The notes: generated by a model from the letters alone, not told the origin. Counted from the first letter of the stretch, positions 24,947 through 33,640 are shown. The stretch is 64,000 nt of DNA from Gemmatimonadota bacterium (GCA_020344215.1 CP070815.1:4149057-4213056); one strand, 5' to 3'. Translations and numbers: made by a program.

Positions 24947-25726
24947 ATGACAAAGAACACCCCCGAGTTGTGGGATTCCGTCTGGGAGAGCGACTGGGCT
25001 CCGGAGCAGGACAAGTATGACCTTGCAAAGGAAGAACGTGGGATCCGCTGGAGAAGAATCGAGAGGATCATTCGTGAGGAGCTCGCCAGCTTCGAGGGAT
25101 TGAAGGTAATCGAGATTGGGGCGGGCGCGGGTACGAACGCGGCGCTGATGGCGAAGCGTAGCGCGACCGTCACCCTCGTCGACTACTCGTCAAAGGCGCT
25201 CGAAAGAGCACGTCACTTTTTCGCCCACAACCGTCTGGAGGCGAATCTGTTGCGCGAAGACGTGCTCGCCCTACCGGATCACTTGCTGGGCGGCTTCGAC
25301 GTCGCCATGTCCTTCGGTCTGACCGAGCACTTCTCTGGAGACGATCGGCTCGCTGTGAATAGAGCGCATTTCGATTTGGTGAGACCTGGGGGCCTGGTGT
25401 TCATCTCGGTGCCGAACAAGTGGAATCCACCCTATAGGATATACAAGCTTGTCGCGCAGGCCCTCGGCAGGTGGAAGGTTGGCGAAGAGTACCCGTATTC
25501 CAGGCGCGAGTTGGCCAGACTCTGTGAGCAGCTCGGCGTGCGCCAATACCGATTCTTCGGAGACTCGACTTGGGGCTCACTCAGATTCGTCAATCCTCTG
25601 AGAATCGCGAGCAGGTTGAGAGGCACTGCAGAAACGCTCGATCCGGCTTCGCTGCGGCCGGAGAGGGGCAGCTTTCTCGACCCGTATCTCGCGTACGCCC
25701 TCGTACTCTGCGGAAAGAAGCCCTAG
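24947..25726 (+). CDS. Class-I SAM-dependent methyltransferase (259 aa)
   Basis: The start at ATG 24947 has a weak GCGAGGG site; the frame is open upstream through the kinase gene's antisense, which is not meaningful. Motif I is VIEIGAGAGTNAALM, motif II VTLVDYSSKAL, then DVAMSFGLTEHFSG and RPGGLVFISVPNKWNPPY. It resembles UbiE/Coq5 or polyketide-type methyltransferases of Methyltransf_11/23 families acting on small molecules or lipids. Its base composition is somewhat more AT-rich than its neighbours. It diverges from the kinase pair, with about 156 bp between starts. Confidence 0.82.
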   Translation: MTKNTPELWDSVWESDWAPEQDKYDLAKEERGIRWRRIERIIREELASFEGLKVIEIGAGAGTNAALMAKRSATVTLVDYSSKALERARHFFAHNRLEANLLREDVLALPDHLLGGFDVAMSFGLTEHFSGDDRLAVNRAHFDLVRPGGLVFISVPNKWNPPYRIYKLVAQALGRWKVGEEYPYSRRELARLCEQLGVRQYRFFGDSTWGSLRFVNPLRIASRLRGTAETLDPASLRPERGSFLDPYLAYALVLCGKKP

Positions 25727-25761
25727 CTGACACGAGAACCGAGCGCGCCAACGAGGTCACG

Positions 25762-26232
25762 ATGTCTCGCTTGATGCTGAGTACCGTGCTGGCCGTGACG
25801 GCCGGACTCGCTTGTTCCCAAGCCGCTGAGCACGAGGCCGGCACTACCGAGGACGACATGGTGGCCGTGGCTCGCCTGATGGTGACTCTGGATCGGGTCG
25901 CCGGCGAAGGTGACCTCGAGGGCTTCCTCGAGGTCGTGCCGGACGACGCCGTCTACATGCCCCCGAACGAGCCTGCCATCGGCGGTAAGCGCGCCATCGC
26001 CGAGTGGTATCGAGCCCTCTACGGCCAGTTCCAGATTGACATCACCCACGAGCCACTGGAAGTGGACGTCTTCAGCAACATCATCATACACCGCGGCAAC
26101 GCCCGCGGGACGATGACCCCGAAGAGCGGCGGCGACCCGATCGCGTTCGACAACAAGTATCTGATGGTACTCGAGAAGAGACCGGACGGATCACTTCTGG
26201 TGTGGCGCGCGGTGTTCAACAGCAATCAGTGA
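25762..26232 (+). CDS. SnoaL/DUF4440-like lipoprotein
   Basis: ATG 25762 with a GAGG site gives 156 residues. A lipobox (AVTAGLAC) makes it a predicted lipoprotein, followed by an NTF2-like domain: VAEGDLEGFLEVVPDDAVYMPPNEP, GKRAIAEWYRALYGQFQ, and a C-terminal strand LLVWRAVF. This is the DUF4440 pattern of ketosteroid-isomerase-like proteins with unknown substrates. The protein ends SNQ and its stop lies in the first heptad of a repeat array. Confidence 0.78.
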   Translation: MSRLMLSTVLAVTAGLACSQAAEHEAGTTEDDMVAVARLMVTLDRVAGEGDLEGFLEVVPDDAVYMPPNEPAIGGKRAIAEWYRALYGQFQIDITHEPLEVDVFSNIIIHRGNARGTMTPKSGGDPIAFDNKYLMVLEKRPDGSLLVWRAVFNSNQ

Positions 26233-26328
26233 AAGGCGATCAGTAATCGGTGATCAGTGATCCGTACACCGCATCATGCCCCCGTCACTGATTACTGGTT
26301 ACTGATTACTGATTACTGATTACTGATT
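26225..26328. repeat. Opposed 7-bp repeat arrays between two convergent genes
   Basis: The left array (26225-26266) has heptads AATCAGT, a degenerate copy, GATCAGT, AATCGGT, GATCAGT, GATCCGT. The right array (26287-26328) is six heptads: ACTGATT, ACTGGTT, then ACTGATT four times, which is the reverse complement of AATCAGT. The arrays can pair over about 28 bp. The stop TGA of the left gene and the stop TAA of the right gene both lie in repeat units, and both proteins end in SNQ. It may act as a bidirectional terminator. Confidence 0.9.
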
Positions 26329-27053
26329 CCGATCACCTCGTCATCCCGAATCATCCATTTCCAAAGACCCAACCCAAGCAACGCGTTGACCAGGAAATGG
26401 GCCGTGATAGAAGGCCACAGCCCGGCCCCCACGATCACCGGCAGGCACAGCACATAGCCCATCAGGAAGGCGCGCACCACACCGGCCTGACCCTGGTAGC
26501 CGTGCAGAATACCGAAGGCCAGGTTGGCGACGAGCGCCGCCAACCACCCGTTCTCCAGCCAGCCGGCCAGCCCAGCCAGGAGGAAACCGTGATAGGCGAA
26601 CTCCTCGCACAATCCGGCGGTCGCCGACACGCCGAGGAAGACCCTGTGCTCCTCCCGGGTGACCGGCATGAGATGGTAGGTGAGCCGCGACTCCCGGATC
26701 CCCAGTCGGGCCGCGCCCCGGCTGATGAGGAAGTTGCCCAGCAGAGCGCCGGCCGTCGCGACCGACGTCCAGCCGAGGAACGAGACCAGCGATGTGGTGT
26801 GCAGCCCGATCGCCGAGGGCGGCAGCCCCTCCGCCCAGAGCACGAAGGCCGTGAGCGCTCCTAGGATCACGATGCCGATGATCGCCGAGGCATAGAGCGC
26901 CCGGCGCGGTGGCAGCCAAGCCTCGCGGTCGTCCGGCTGCAGGAGCGCCAGGAACGGCACGCCTACCAGCAGGAGGAAGACGAAGAGGCGCCCGGCCCAG
27001 CCGAACTCGACCGAGGGGCTCAGGTCCTGGAAGATCGAGATCAGACCGTTCAC
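26313..27053 (-). CDS. CPBP-family membrane protein with altered motif
   Basis: Starts at GTG 27053; 246 residues with about seven membrane helices. The CPBP motifs can be recognised: CEEFAYHGFLLAG, FGILHGYQG and AHFLVNALLG. In motif one the usual arginine of EExxxR is His (EEFAYH), which may change or remove protease activity, while the two glutamates and both later histidines are kept. It is a second CPBP protein in the window beside that at 18368, but only distantly similar. Its C-terminal GISNQ and stop are written by the heptad array. Confidence 0.78.
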   Translation of the reverse strand: MNGLISIFQDLSPSVEFGWAGRLFVFLLLVGVPFLALLQPDDREAWLPPRRALYASAIIGIVILGALTAFVLWAEGLPPSAIGLHTTSLVSFLGWTSVATAGALLGNFLISRGAARLGIRESRLTYHLMPVTREEHRVFLGVSATAGLCEEFAYHGFLLAGLAGWLENGWLAALVANLAFGILHGYQGQAGVVRAFLMGYVLCLPVIVGAGLWPSITAHFLVNALLGLGLWKWMIRDDEVIGISNQ

Positions 27054-27164
27054 TCCGGTTACCCCTCAGCGCCCGGTGCCGACCGAACAGGAGCAGGGCG
27101 GCCTCTTGCCTGTCCCCGATTCACGGCGCAGCATGGTGACGAGAACCGTAGGCTTACGTAGCCC

Positions 27165-27887
27165 ATGGCACGGAAGATCGAGCATAACGCCCGACGGCTC
27201 AAGCGGCTCCTGAGAGAGGCGGCCGACCCCGAGACGCGTGAAGGACAGCTCCGCTACGTCAAGGGGCCGCTTCGCAGTCTCGGCGTGAAGGCCGCCGACA
27301 TCCACCGGACCGCCTCGGCAGCCGCGAGGGAGTATCGCGGCGCCCGGCTCGATCTGGACCAGGTTATTCAGATCGCCGACCGCCTCTGGAAGCCGGGCAT
27401 CCTCGAGGAGCGTGCCCTCGCCGTACTGATCGTCGGCAAGTTCAAGCGACATCTCGAGCGGCGTCACTGGGACCATTTCGACGCCTGGGTCGACTCGCTC
27501 AGCAACTGGGCCGAGACCGACGGCATCTGCGGCGAGATCCTCGGCCCGCTCCTGACGAAGCAGCCTGGCCTGGTCAAGCGCTTGAAGCCCTGGACTCGCA
27601 GTCAACTCCGCTGGCGTCGACGCGCTGCGGCCGTCGCCCTGGTCCACATCGCCAGGCGCGGCGAGCTTCACCATGTCGCGTTCGAGATCTGCGACCGGCT
27701 CGCCGGCGACCGTGACGACATGGTCGAGAAGGCGGTCGGCTGGTTGCTCAAGGAGATCTCGCGTACCCAACCGGGTGCCGTCGCCGACTACCTGCTCGAC
27801 AACATCGATGGCCTCTCGCGCACGACCGTCCGTTACGCCTGCGAAAAGCTGCCGGCCAAGCTGCGGGCGCGTGTGATGGCGGCCTAG
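27165..27887 (+). CDS. AlkD-like DNA alkylation-repair protein (HEAT repeats)
   Basis: The start at ATG 27165 gives 240 residues. The protein is almost all helical with HEAT-like repeats and the AlkD-type positions: HWDHFDAWVDSLSNWAETD, KPWTRSQLRWRRRAAAVAL and EKAVGWLLKEISR. AlkD-family glycosylases remove bulky or charged N3/N7 alkyl-purines without base flipping. The aromatic and acidic residues of the WD...W segment fit the catalytic cleft. Its TAG stop overlaps the stop of the convergent amidohydrolase gene on the other strand (CTAG at 27884-27887). Confidence 0.85.
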   Translation: MARKIEHNARRLKRLLREAADPETREGQLRYVKGPLRSLGVKAADIHRTASAAAREYRGARLDLDQVIQIADRLWKPGILEERALAVLIVGKFKRHLERRHWDHFDAWVDSLSNWAETDGICGEILGPLLTKQPGLVKRLKPWTRSQLRWRRRAAAVALVHIARRGELHHVAFEICDRLAGDRDDMVEKAVGWLLKEISRTQPGAVADYLLDNIDGLSRTTVRYACEKLPAKLRARVMAA

Positions 27888-29563
27888 TTGCCACGCCGAT
27901 ACACGACCCGGCCTTCGACCATGGTCAGATCGACCTTTACGCTCTCTATCTCGGCGGGATCGACGGCGAAGATGTCGGCCGAGAGGACGACCAGGTCGGC
28001 GTACTTGCCGGGCGCCAGTTCGCCCAGCACATCCTCCAGGTGACTCGCATAGGCGTTCCCGGCGGTGTAAGCGGTCACCGCCTCGGCGACGCTGATCTTC
28101 TCGGCTGGCACCCAGCCGCCGGGGTTCGCGCCATCGATCGTGCGGCGCGTGACCGCGGCATAGATCCCATACAGCGGGTCGATCGGCGCCACGGTCCAAT
28201 CGCTGCCGAAGGACAACCTGGCGCCGGCATCGATCAAGCTGCGGAACGCGTAAGTCGTCTTGATCCGTTCGGGCCCGATCCGCTTGCCTGCCCAGCGCCC
28301 GTCATCAATGGCGTGATAAGGCTGCATCGCGGGAATCACACCGTCTGCCGCGATGCGGGCTATGGCATCGCGAGTCAGATGCTGCGCGTGCTCGATACGG
28401 AAGCGACGGTCCCGCGGCCCGTTCGCCGCCCGTGCCTCTGCATAAGCGTCCAGCAGCCAGTCGTTGGCACGGTCGCCGATCGCGTGGATCACGACCTGAA
28501 GGCCGGCGGCGTCGGCGAAAGTGATCCAACTCTTGAACTCGGTCGTGTCATCGATCACGACCAAGCCCGCAGTGCTAGGCTCGTCATCGTAGGGCTCGTA
28601 GAACCACGCCGTCGTCGACCCGAGCGACCCATCGACGAAACCCTTAAGCCCACCCCAGAGCAGCCGGTGGTCGCCTCGGCCCTCCTGATCCACAAACTCC
28701 GCTAACTGCTCCCAGCTCGATAACGGCACGACGCTGTACACGCGGATCGGGAGCGCGCCGCCTGCCTGAGCGCGACGGTAGGTCTCGAGGTCCTCCCAAG
28801 ATCCCATATCCGTTACCATCGTCACGCCGCGCGCCGCGGCGTACTCCAACGCCGCCTGCAACGCCCGGTCACGCTCATCTTCGGAGGGCAGCGGCATGGC
28901 CGTCCATACCAGAGTCATCGCATCGTCCTTGAGGATCCCCGAGGGCCGACCGTCGGGGTATCGCACGATCGTGCCACCCGGCGGATCCGGCGTCTCTGCC
29001 GTTACCCCAGCCAGCTCCAAGGCCCGGCTGTTCGCCAGCCCCATGTGGCCATCCAGCCGGGTGACGAAGACCGGCGTGCCCGGCGTCAGCGAGTCAATCC
29101 AGTCGCGCCGCGGCAGCTCACCGCCCCACAGCTCGTGGTCCCACGCGCCGCCGGTCACCCACTCACCCGGATGTGCCGCCGCGAACTCGCCGATCCGCCG
29201 CGCTAACTCCTCAGGCGTGGCGGCGTCCCGTAGCTGCACTCCCGCCAGCTCGAATCCGCCAGCGACGAAATGGGTGTGGCTGTCCATGAAGCCCGGGACG
29301 ACGCGACGTCCAGCCAGGTCGATCCGCTCGGTTGACGCTGAGGCGTATCCCTCGATCTCCTCGTCGGTACCCAGGGCCAACACCTTCCCACCCACAACGG
29401 CCAGCGCCGTCGGCGCCTCTCCCAGCGCCACGGGCGCCCCAGGCCCGTACCAGATCAAGCCGCCCGTGAGTACGAGATCCGCATCCATCTCAGACCTCCC
29501 GCCGCAGCTGCCCAGCAGCACGGCCGTCGCCACGATGAGGCTGACACGCACGGTCCTTCGCAT
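27884..29563 (-). CDS. YtcJ-type amidohydrolase lipoprotein (559 aa)
   Basis: The start at ATG 29563 is five bases after a GGGAGG site; a GTG at 29569 is part of that region. The lipobox VLLGSC anchors the mature enzyme. The metal-dependent amidohydrolase fold is clear: FMDSHTHFVAGG (HxH), the DGSLGSTTAWFYEPY segment, VVIHAIGDRAND, FRIEHAQHLT and FGSDWTVAPIDPLYGI (metal-binding Asp). This is the YtcJ/formamidase-like Amidohydro_3 group that hydrolyses varied amides and lactams. It is exported, so a scavenging role is likely. It is followed by no same-strand gene. Confidence 0.87.
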   Translation of the reverse strand: MRRTVRVSLIVATAVLLGSCGGRSEMDADLVLTGGLIWYGPGAPVALGEAPTALAVVGGKVLALGTDEEIEGYASASTERIDLAGRRVVPGFMDSHTHFVAGGFELAGVQLRDAATPEELARRIGEFAAAHPGEWVTGGAWDHELWGGELPRRDWIDSLTPGTPVFVTRLDGHMGLANSRALELAGVTAETPDPPGGTIVRYPDGRPSGILKDDAMTLVWTAMPLPSEDERDRALQAALEYAAARGVTMVTDMGSWEDLETYRRAQAGGALPIRVYSVVPLSSWEQLAEFVDQEGRGDHRLLWGGLKGFVDGSLGSTTAWFYEPYDDEPSTAGLVVIDDTTEFKSWITFADAAGLQVVIHAIGDRANDWLLDAYAEARAANGPRDRRFRIEHAQHLTRDAIARIAADGVIPAMQPYHAIDDGRWAGKRIGPERIKTTYAFRSLIDAGARLSFGSDWTVAPIDPLYGIYAAVTRRTIDGANPGGWVPAEKISVAEAVTAYTAGNAYASHLEDVLGELAPGKYADLVVLSADIFAVDPAEIESVKVDLTMVEGRVVYRRGN

Positions 29564-29596
29564 GGCCACCTCCCAGGACTTCTGTCGTTGTGATCG

Positions 29597-30568
29597 CTAG
29601 TCAGCTGCGCTCGTTCCGGCGATGATCTCCGCCAGCACACTCGCTTCGATGTTCCCGCCGCTCACCACCACGGCGACGTTCTCGCCCTTCACTTCAACTT
29701 CGCGCGAGAGCAGCGCGGCGATCCCCACAGCACCGCCGCCCTCGACGACCAGCTTGTGCTCGGTAGCGGCGAAAGCCATCGCCTCACGGATCTCGTCTTC
29801 CGAGACCAGCACGTAATCGTCCACGAGATCCCGAACGAGCTCGAATGTGTACTGGTTGTCGAGACCGATGCCCCCCGACAGCGCGCTCGCGATCGTCTCC
29901 TCCTCCGGGCAAGCGATCGGTTTGCCCGCTTCAAGGCTCTCGTACATGACGGCGGCGTTCGCCGCCGAGACGCCGATCACGCGGTACTCCGGCTCGGTTC
30001 GCTTAAGGGCAAGAGCGATACCGGCGATCAGACCGCCGCCCGACAGTGGAACGACTGCAGTGTCGAGCAGGGGCAGCTGCTCCAACAGCTCCAGGCCGAT
30101 CGTGCCCTGCCCTGCTATGACATGCGGCTCGTCGAATGGGTGGACGTAGACGAGCCCCCGCTCCCTCTGGAGCTCGAACGACCTCGCCTCCGCCTCATCG
30201 TACGTCTTCCCGTGAAGGACGGTCTCGGCCCGGTGCCGGCGGATCGCCGCCAGCTTCGTCGGATCGACCCACTCGGGCACGCACACCACCGCCGGTATGT
30301 CCAAGATGTCCGCGACGTAGGCCACCGCCCGACCGTGGTTGCCGCTCGAGCACGTCACAACGCCACGCTCCCGCTCCGCCTTCGTCAGGGATAGGATCTT
30401 GTTGGCTGCCCCGCGGACCTTGAACGAGCCGGTGACCTGAAGGCTCTCGAGCTTGAGCCAGACGTGGCCGCCGGTCCTCTCATCGAGGACCGGCGAGCTA
30501 ATGATCGGGGTCTCTACGGCGATCCGCCCGATCGCGTCCCGGGCGGCCTCCACGTCGATCGATTTCAC
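29597..30568 (-). CDS. PLP-dependent threonine/serine dehydratase
   Basis: GTG 30568 starts a 323-residue fold-type II PLP enzyme: SFKVRGA with Lys50 forming the Schiff base, the phosphate-binding SSGNHGRAVAY, PLSGGGLIAGIALALK and VVSGGN at the C-terminus. It lacks the regulatory ACT/TD domain of biosynthetic IlvA, so it is a catabolic threonine/serine dehydratase or the related EutB (hydroxyectoine utilisation) branch. The reaction would convert Thr or Ser to 2-oxobutyrate or pyruvate plus ammonia. It begins in a four-base GTGA overlap with a 42-codon reading frame upstream. A 33-bp gap separates it from the amidohydrolase downstream. Confidence 0.87.
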   Translation of the reverse strand: MKSIDVEAARDAIGRIAVETPIISSPVLDERTGGHVWLKLESLQVTGSFKVRGAANKILSLTKAERERGVVTCSSGNHGRAVAYVADILDIPAVVCVPEWVDPTKLAAIRRHRAETVLHGKTYDEAEARSFELQRERGLVYVHPFDEPHVIAGQGTIGLELLEQLPLLDTAVVPLSGGGLIAGIALALKRTEPEYRVIGVSAANAAVMYESLEAGKPIACPEEETIASALSGGIGLDNQYTFELVRDLVDDYVLVSEDEIREAMAFAATEHKLVVEGGGAVGIAALLSREVEVKGENVAVVVSGGNIEASVLAEIIAGTSAAD

Positions 30569-30693
30569 CGGTTCGCCCAGCCCCGGACGACCCGGAATCC
30601 GCTGATCGCCTCCGCGGCCACGGGCCGGTCGGCTCCCATCCCGCGGAAGCTGCCCGCGGCCTTGAGCAACCGAGCAGGATGCTTCGCTTCCAT
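30565..30693 (-). CDS. Possible 42-residue protein coupled to the dehydratase
   Basis: ATG 30693 opens a frame that ends TGA exactly overlapping the GTG start of the dehydratase (GTGA, 30565-30568). The product is basic (MEAKHPARLLKAAG..., ending VVRGWANR) with no recognised family. The four-base overlap is characteristic of translationally coupled genes in this genome and argues that it is translated, perhaps as a leader. The Shine-Dalgarno (GAAGGGC) is weak. Alternatively a chance frame. Confidence 0.4.
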   Translation of the reverse strand: MEAKHPARLLKAAGSFRGMGADRPVAAEAISGFRVVRGWANR

Positions 30694-30802
30694 CGCCGGG
30701 CCCTTCAGTCGTTGGCTGTCAGAGGATTCGGTGGGGCGCTGCTAATCTAGGGGCTGGGCGCGGGGCCGTCCATGTGGCCTCGCGGTCTGGCGGAAGGAAA
30801 TC

Positions 30803-30826
30803 GGGGGGCACCTGACGATGCCCCCC
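30803..30826 (-). terminator. Hairpin terminator after the DUF4097 operon
   Basis: GGGGGGCA (30803-30810) pairs with TGCCCCCC (30819-30826). On the minus strand the hairpin is followed by GATTTCCTTCC. It lies 37 bp beyond the stop of the minus-strand gene ending at 30863. Confidence 0.6.
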
Positions 30827-30862
30827 AAGACTGCCAAGCTGCCAAGGCGAGCGCCGCAGATA

Positions 30863-31660
30863 TCAGGACCGCCGGATCTGCACGCTGCCGTTGACTGTCT
30901 TTACCACCAGGTCACGGCCCCCGCCGCCGATCGTCCCCTTCAGGTGCCGCGGTGAGAAACGGCCGTGCACGGTCAGCGGGTAATCGCTGGAGATGTGGCC
31001 GTTGACCGTGGATATGCTCACCTCACAATCCAGGTCGCCGGGGAACTCCAGGGTGACGCTCCCGTTCACCGTGGTGAAATCCATCGTGCCCTGCCAGTCG
31101 GCCCGGCCCATCGACACAGTGATCGAACCGTTCACCGTCGCTGCGTGCGCGAGCCCGGTCGTACTGATGTCGACGCCACCGTTCACCGTGTGGGCCTCGA
31201 TATCGCCCTCCAGGCCGAGCGCATCGACATCTCCGTTCACCGTGCGCCCGACGAAATTCACGCCGGACGGGACGCGCACCACGAAGTCGACCTCCACGTC
31301 GTTGTTCCGCACGTTCATCCGGCCGCGGCCGCCAGGACGGCACTCGTTGGGCTCGTCCGGGTCGTCGCTCGGGTAGACCGCACAGATGGTGACCCCATCC
31401 TCGTGCTCCAGCACCACCATCTCGATCTCATCCGGATCGTCCCTCCTGCCGTGGAGCCGGGCCTCGACCTCGACCTCGTTCCCGCGCGCCAGCTCGGCAT
31501 GGACCTCGCCGTTGACGCCCTTGATCTCGACGCCGTCCCCGCGGTCCACCCGGCCGCTCCAACCCCAGTCTCGGTCTTCAGGCGACGTACGGTCGCCCCC
31601 AGAGAGGGGCACCCAGGCGCTCACTGCCAACGCCAACAGAGCAATTCCTAGTCTACGCAT
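30863..31660 (-). CDS. DUF4097-type beta-solenoid protein with TVNG repeats
   Basis: ATG 31660 follows AGGAAGG; a signal peptide (MRRLGIALLALAVSAWVPL) precedes about 240 residues. Repeats every 18-24 residues contain TVNG (TVNGDVDAL, TVNGGVDIS, TVNGSITVS, TVNGSVTLE, TVNGHISSD, TVNGSVQIR), forming a predicted beta-solenoid. Between them is a Gly/Asp-rich loop around CAVYPSDDPDEPNECRPGG with two Cys that could bridge. It is downstream of a second DUF4097 gene, anti-sigma and ECF sigma genes on the same strand, and probably in their regulon. Function unknown. Confidence 0.8.
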   Translation of the reverse strand: MRRLGIALLALAVSAWVPLSGGDRTSPEDRDWGWSGRVDRGDGVEIKGVNGEVHAELARGNEVEVEARLHGRRDDPDEIEMVVLEHEDGVTICAVYPSDDPDEPNECRPGGRGRMNVRNNDVEVDFVVRVPSGVNFVGRTVNGDVDALGLEGDIEAHTVNGGVDISTTGLAHAATVNGSITVSMGRADWQGTMDFTTVNGSVTLEFPGDLDCEVSISTVNGHISSDYPLTVHGRFSPRHLKGTIGGGGRDLVVKTVNGSVQIRRS

Positions 31661-31763
31661 CGTCCTTCCTCTCCCTGTTCCTGCCTGCTTGCCAGCTCGC
31701 CCGGGTGAGATACCTCCAGGGCCCAAATGGTTGTAGCGCAGGCCCCGGATTTACCCCCGCCGT

Positions 31764-32888
31764 TCAGCGACGCAGCAACTGTATGTCACCGTCGAACGAC
31801 TGCAGCTCCAGTCGCGCGCTGCCGTCGCCCAGCACGAAGCTGAACTTCCGGTTCCCCTGCGCGCCTGTGAGCTGGATCGGGAACTCCGCCTCGAACTCGC
31901 CGTCGAAAGTGGCGACCGCGATCGTAGCGTTGGCGCCCGCCGGTATGGTCACCACGACATCACCGTCGTGGGTGGTGAGCTTGTAGCGGCCGCCGTCGGC
32001 GACGGTCCCGTCGTAGAAGACGTCTCCGTCGACGGTCTTCCCCTCCACAGCGGCCGCGCTGATCTCCTCGAGCCGGATATCGCCATCGATCGATTGCGCG
32101 TAGATCTCGCCGTCGAAGCCGACGACGACAACCGAACCGTCCGTGCCGTTCGCTTCGAGCCGCCCACTCGATCCAGTCACGCTCATCTCGCCCTCGATCG
32201 AGTGGATCGTGATGTCCCCCGCACAATCGGTGATCTCGATGTCGCCTTCCATCGTCTCCACCCTCACCCCGTTTTGGGCCCCATCGACATAGACGTCGGA
32301 CTCGAAGCCCCAGAGGTCGACGGCCATCGTGCGCGGTATCGTCAGCTCGTAGTCGACCTCTTCCGGATGACCGTGCCGGGTCTCCGACTTGACCTTCACC
32401 GAGCTCTCCGACTGGATGACCTTCACCCGGTCGTAGCTCGAGTAGCTCGCCTCGATCCGCACCTCGTTCCGGTTCCAGGTCCGGACGATGATCTCGCCCG
32501 CATGGTTCCGCAGCCCGAGCACCGCGTTCGGGTTCACCGCGAACGTCGTGTCGAGCTCCGCGTCCTGCACGTAGTCACGGTCGTCCCAGTCGTCCCAGTC
32601 CCAGTCATAGTCCGGGATCTCCAGATGGACGATCGGGACCTCGAACGCCACACCGGGAACGTGAACGTCGAAGTCATGCCAAGCGATCTCGAAGTCCTGC
32701 AGGTACCACTCCCATGTCGGGACCGCGAAGTGGAACCCGGGGACGTAGATATCGAACTCGGGGATATCGATCGACGGGATCTCGATCTCCACCACCTGTG
32801 GATCCAGGTCGCGCGTGTCAATGCGGACCCGGGGGTCCTGTGGCGCTGCGACCGCCACCAGCGCTCCCAATAGCAGCTCGCCATACAT
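31764..32888 (-). CDS. DUF4097-type beta-solenoid protein with acidic Trp-rich segment
   Basis: 374 residues: a short hydrophobic N-terminus (GELLLGALVAVAAPQ), an unusual region of alternating aromatic and acidic residues (DIPEFDIYVPGFHFAVP..., then DYDWDWDDWDDRDYV), and a C-terminal solenoid with repeats such as MEGDIEIT, IEGEMSVT, FDGEIYAQ, IDGDIRLE, HDGDVVVT and FDGDIQLL. It is 103 bp upstream of the TVNG-repeat protein, and 20 bp downstream of the anti-sigma gene, so it belongs to the same operon. The acidic tract might bind metal or a basic partner. Confidence 0.8.
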   Translation of the reverse strand: MYGELLLGALVAVAAPQDPRVRIDTRDLDPQVVEIEIPSIDIPEFDIYVPGFHFAVPTWEWYLQDFEIAWHDFDVHVPGVAFEVPIVHLEIPDYDWDWDDWDDRDYVQDAELDTTFAVNPNAVLGLRNHAGEIIVRTWNRNEVRIEASYSSYDRVKVIQSESSVKVKSETRHGHPEEVDYELTIPRTMAVDLWGFESDVYVDGAQNGVRVETMEGDIEITDCAGDITIHSIEGEMSVTGSSGRLEANGTDGSVVVVGFDGEIYAQSIDGDIRLEEISAAAVEGKTVDGDVFYDGTVADGGRYKLTTHDGDVVVTIPAGANATIAVATFDGEFEAEFPIQLTGAQGNRKFSFVLGDGSARLELQSFDGDIQLLRR

Positions 32889-32908
32889 CTTTCGCCGTCC
32901 CTCTCGGT

Positions 32909-33616
32909 TTAACTGACCGCGCGGGTCATCTCTGCCGCGCGCCTGAGGAACTCGAGCTTCTGCCTCATCGTCGCGGCCAAGTGTTCGTTCAGATATTCGC
33001 TCGCCGGATCCTCGGCAAGCGCGCGCTGTGCCTGCACGATAGCCTGATTGATGATCATCAGGTTCTCCTCGATCACGCGCACCGTCGTCGTATCCAGCTG
33101 GTCGCGGCTCTCATCGATTATTCGCTCCAGCTCCACGATCGCCGCGTCATAGCTCGTCGCGCTGTGTCCGGCAACTGGAGCCGACACGAGTCCCGCTTGG
33201 CCCGAGACCGAGGAAGCACCTCGCTCGGCCGCAGGGCCCGCCGGCCTCGAGACGAGCCAGGCCCCGCCCGCGGAGATGACGATCAGCGCGATGCTCGCCG
33301 CGGCGAGCTGCGGCAGCGAGAAGCTCAGCCGGCGCTGTCGCAGGCGCGCTACCTTCGACCGCCGACGCGCCTCCAGATCGGCGACTTTCGCATCACTGGG
33401 TGCCGCCCCAATCCGCTCGGCGATCCCCGACCAGAGGCCGGTCGCCGGTGGCCGGTCCTCGAGGGCCCGTGCCCGGCCAACGACTCGCCGCAGCTGCTCG
33501 AGCGCCGCCGCGCACTCCTCGCACTTCGCGAGGTGTGACTCCAGCTGTTCTCGCTCGACAGCGCTCAGCTCGCCGTCCAGGTACGGCGACAGCTTTTCAG
33601 TCCAACGGTCGCTCAT
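32909..33616 (-). CDS. Zinc-finger anti-sigma factor
   Basis: ATG 33616 (MSDRWTEKLSPYLDGELS) begins a 235-residue protein with the ZAS motif H-x3-C-x2-C at HLAKCEECAAAL, followed by a single membrane helix (LAAASIALIVISAGGAWLV, about 105-125) and a periplasmic part with a coiled-coil-like stretch (ELERIIDESRDQLDTTTVRVIEENL). This is the classic membrane anti-sigma layout: the N-terminus binds its sigma factor in the cytoplasm and the periplasmic part receives the signal. Its partner is the ECF sigma encoded just upstream. Confidence 0.87.
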   Translation of the reverse strand: MSDRWTEKLSPYLDGELSAVEREQLESHLAKCEECAAALEQLRRVVGRARALEDRPPATGLWSGIAERIGAAPSDAKVADLEARRRSKVARLRQRRLSFSLPQLAAASIALIVISAGGAWLVSRPAGPAAERGASSVSGQAGLVSAPVAGHSATSYDAAIVELERIIDESRDQLDTTTVRVIEENLMIINQAIVQAQRALAEDPASEYLNEHLAATMRQKLEFLRRAAEMTRAVS

Positions 33617-33640
33617 CTCACGACCTCCACATCCCAAGTG

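Noticed and set aside
26225..26328. CRISPR-like array
   Set aside because: Units are only 7 bp with no spacers and inverted orientation; no cas genes nearby.
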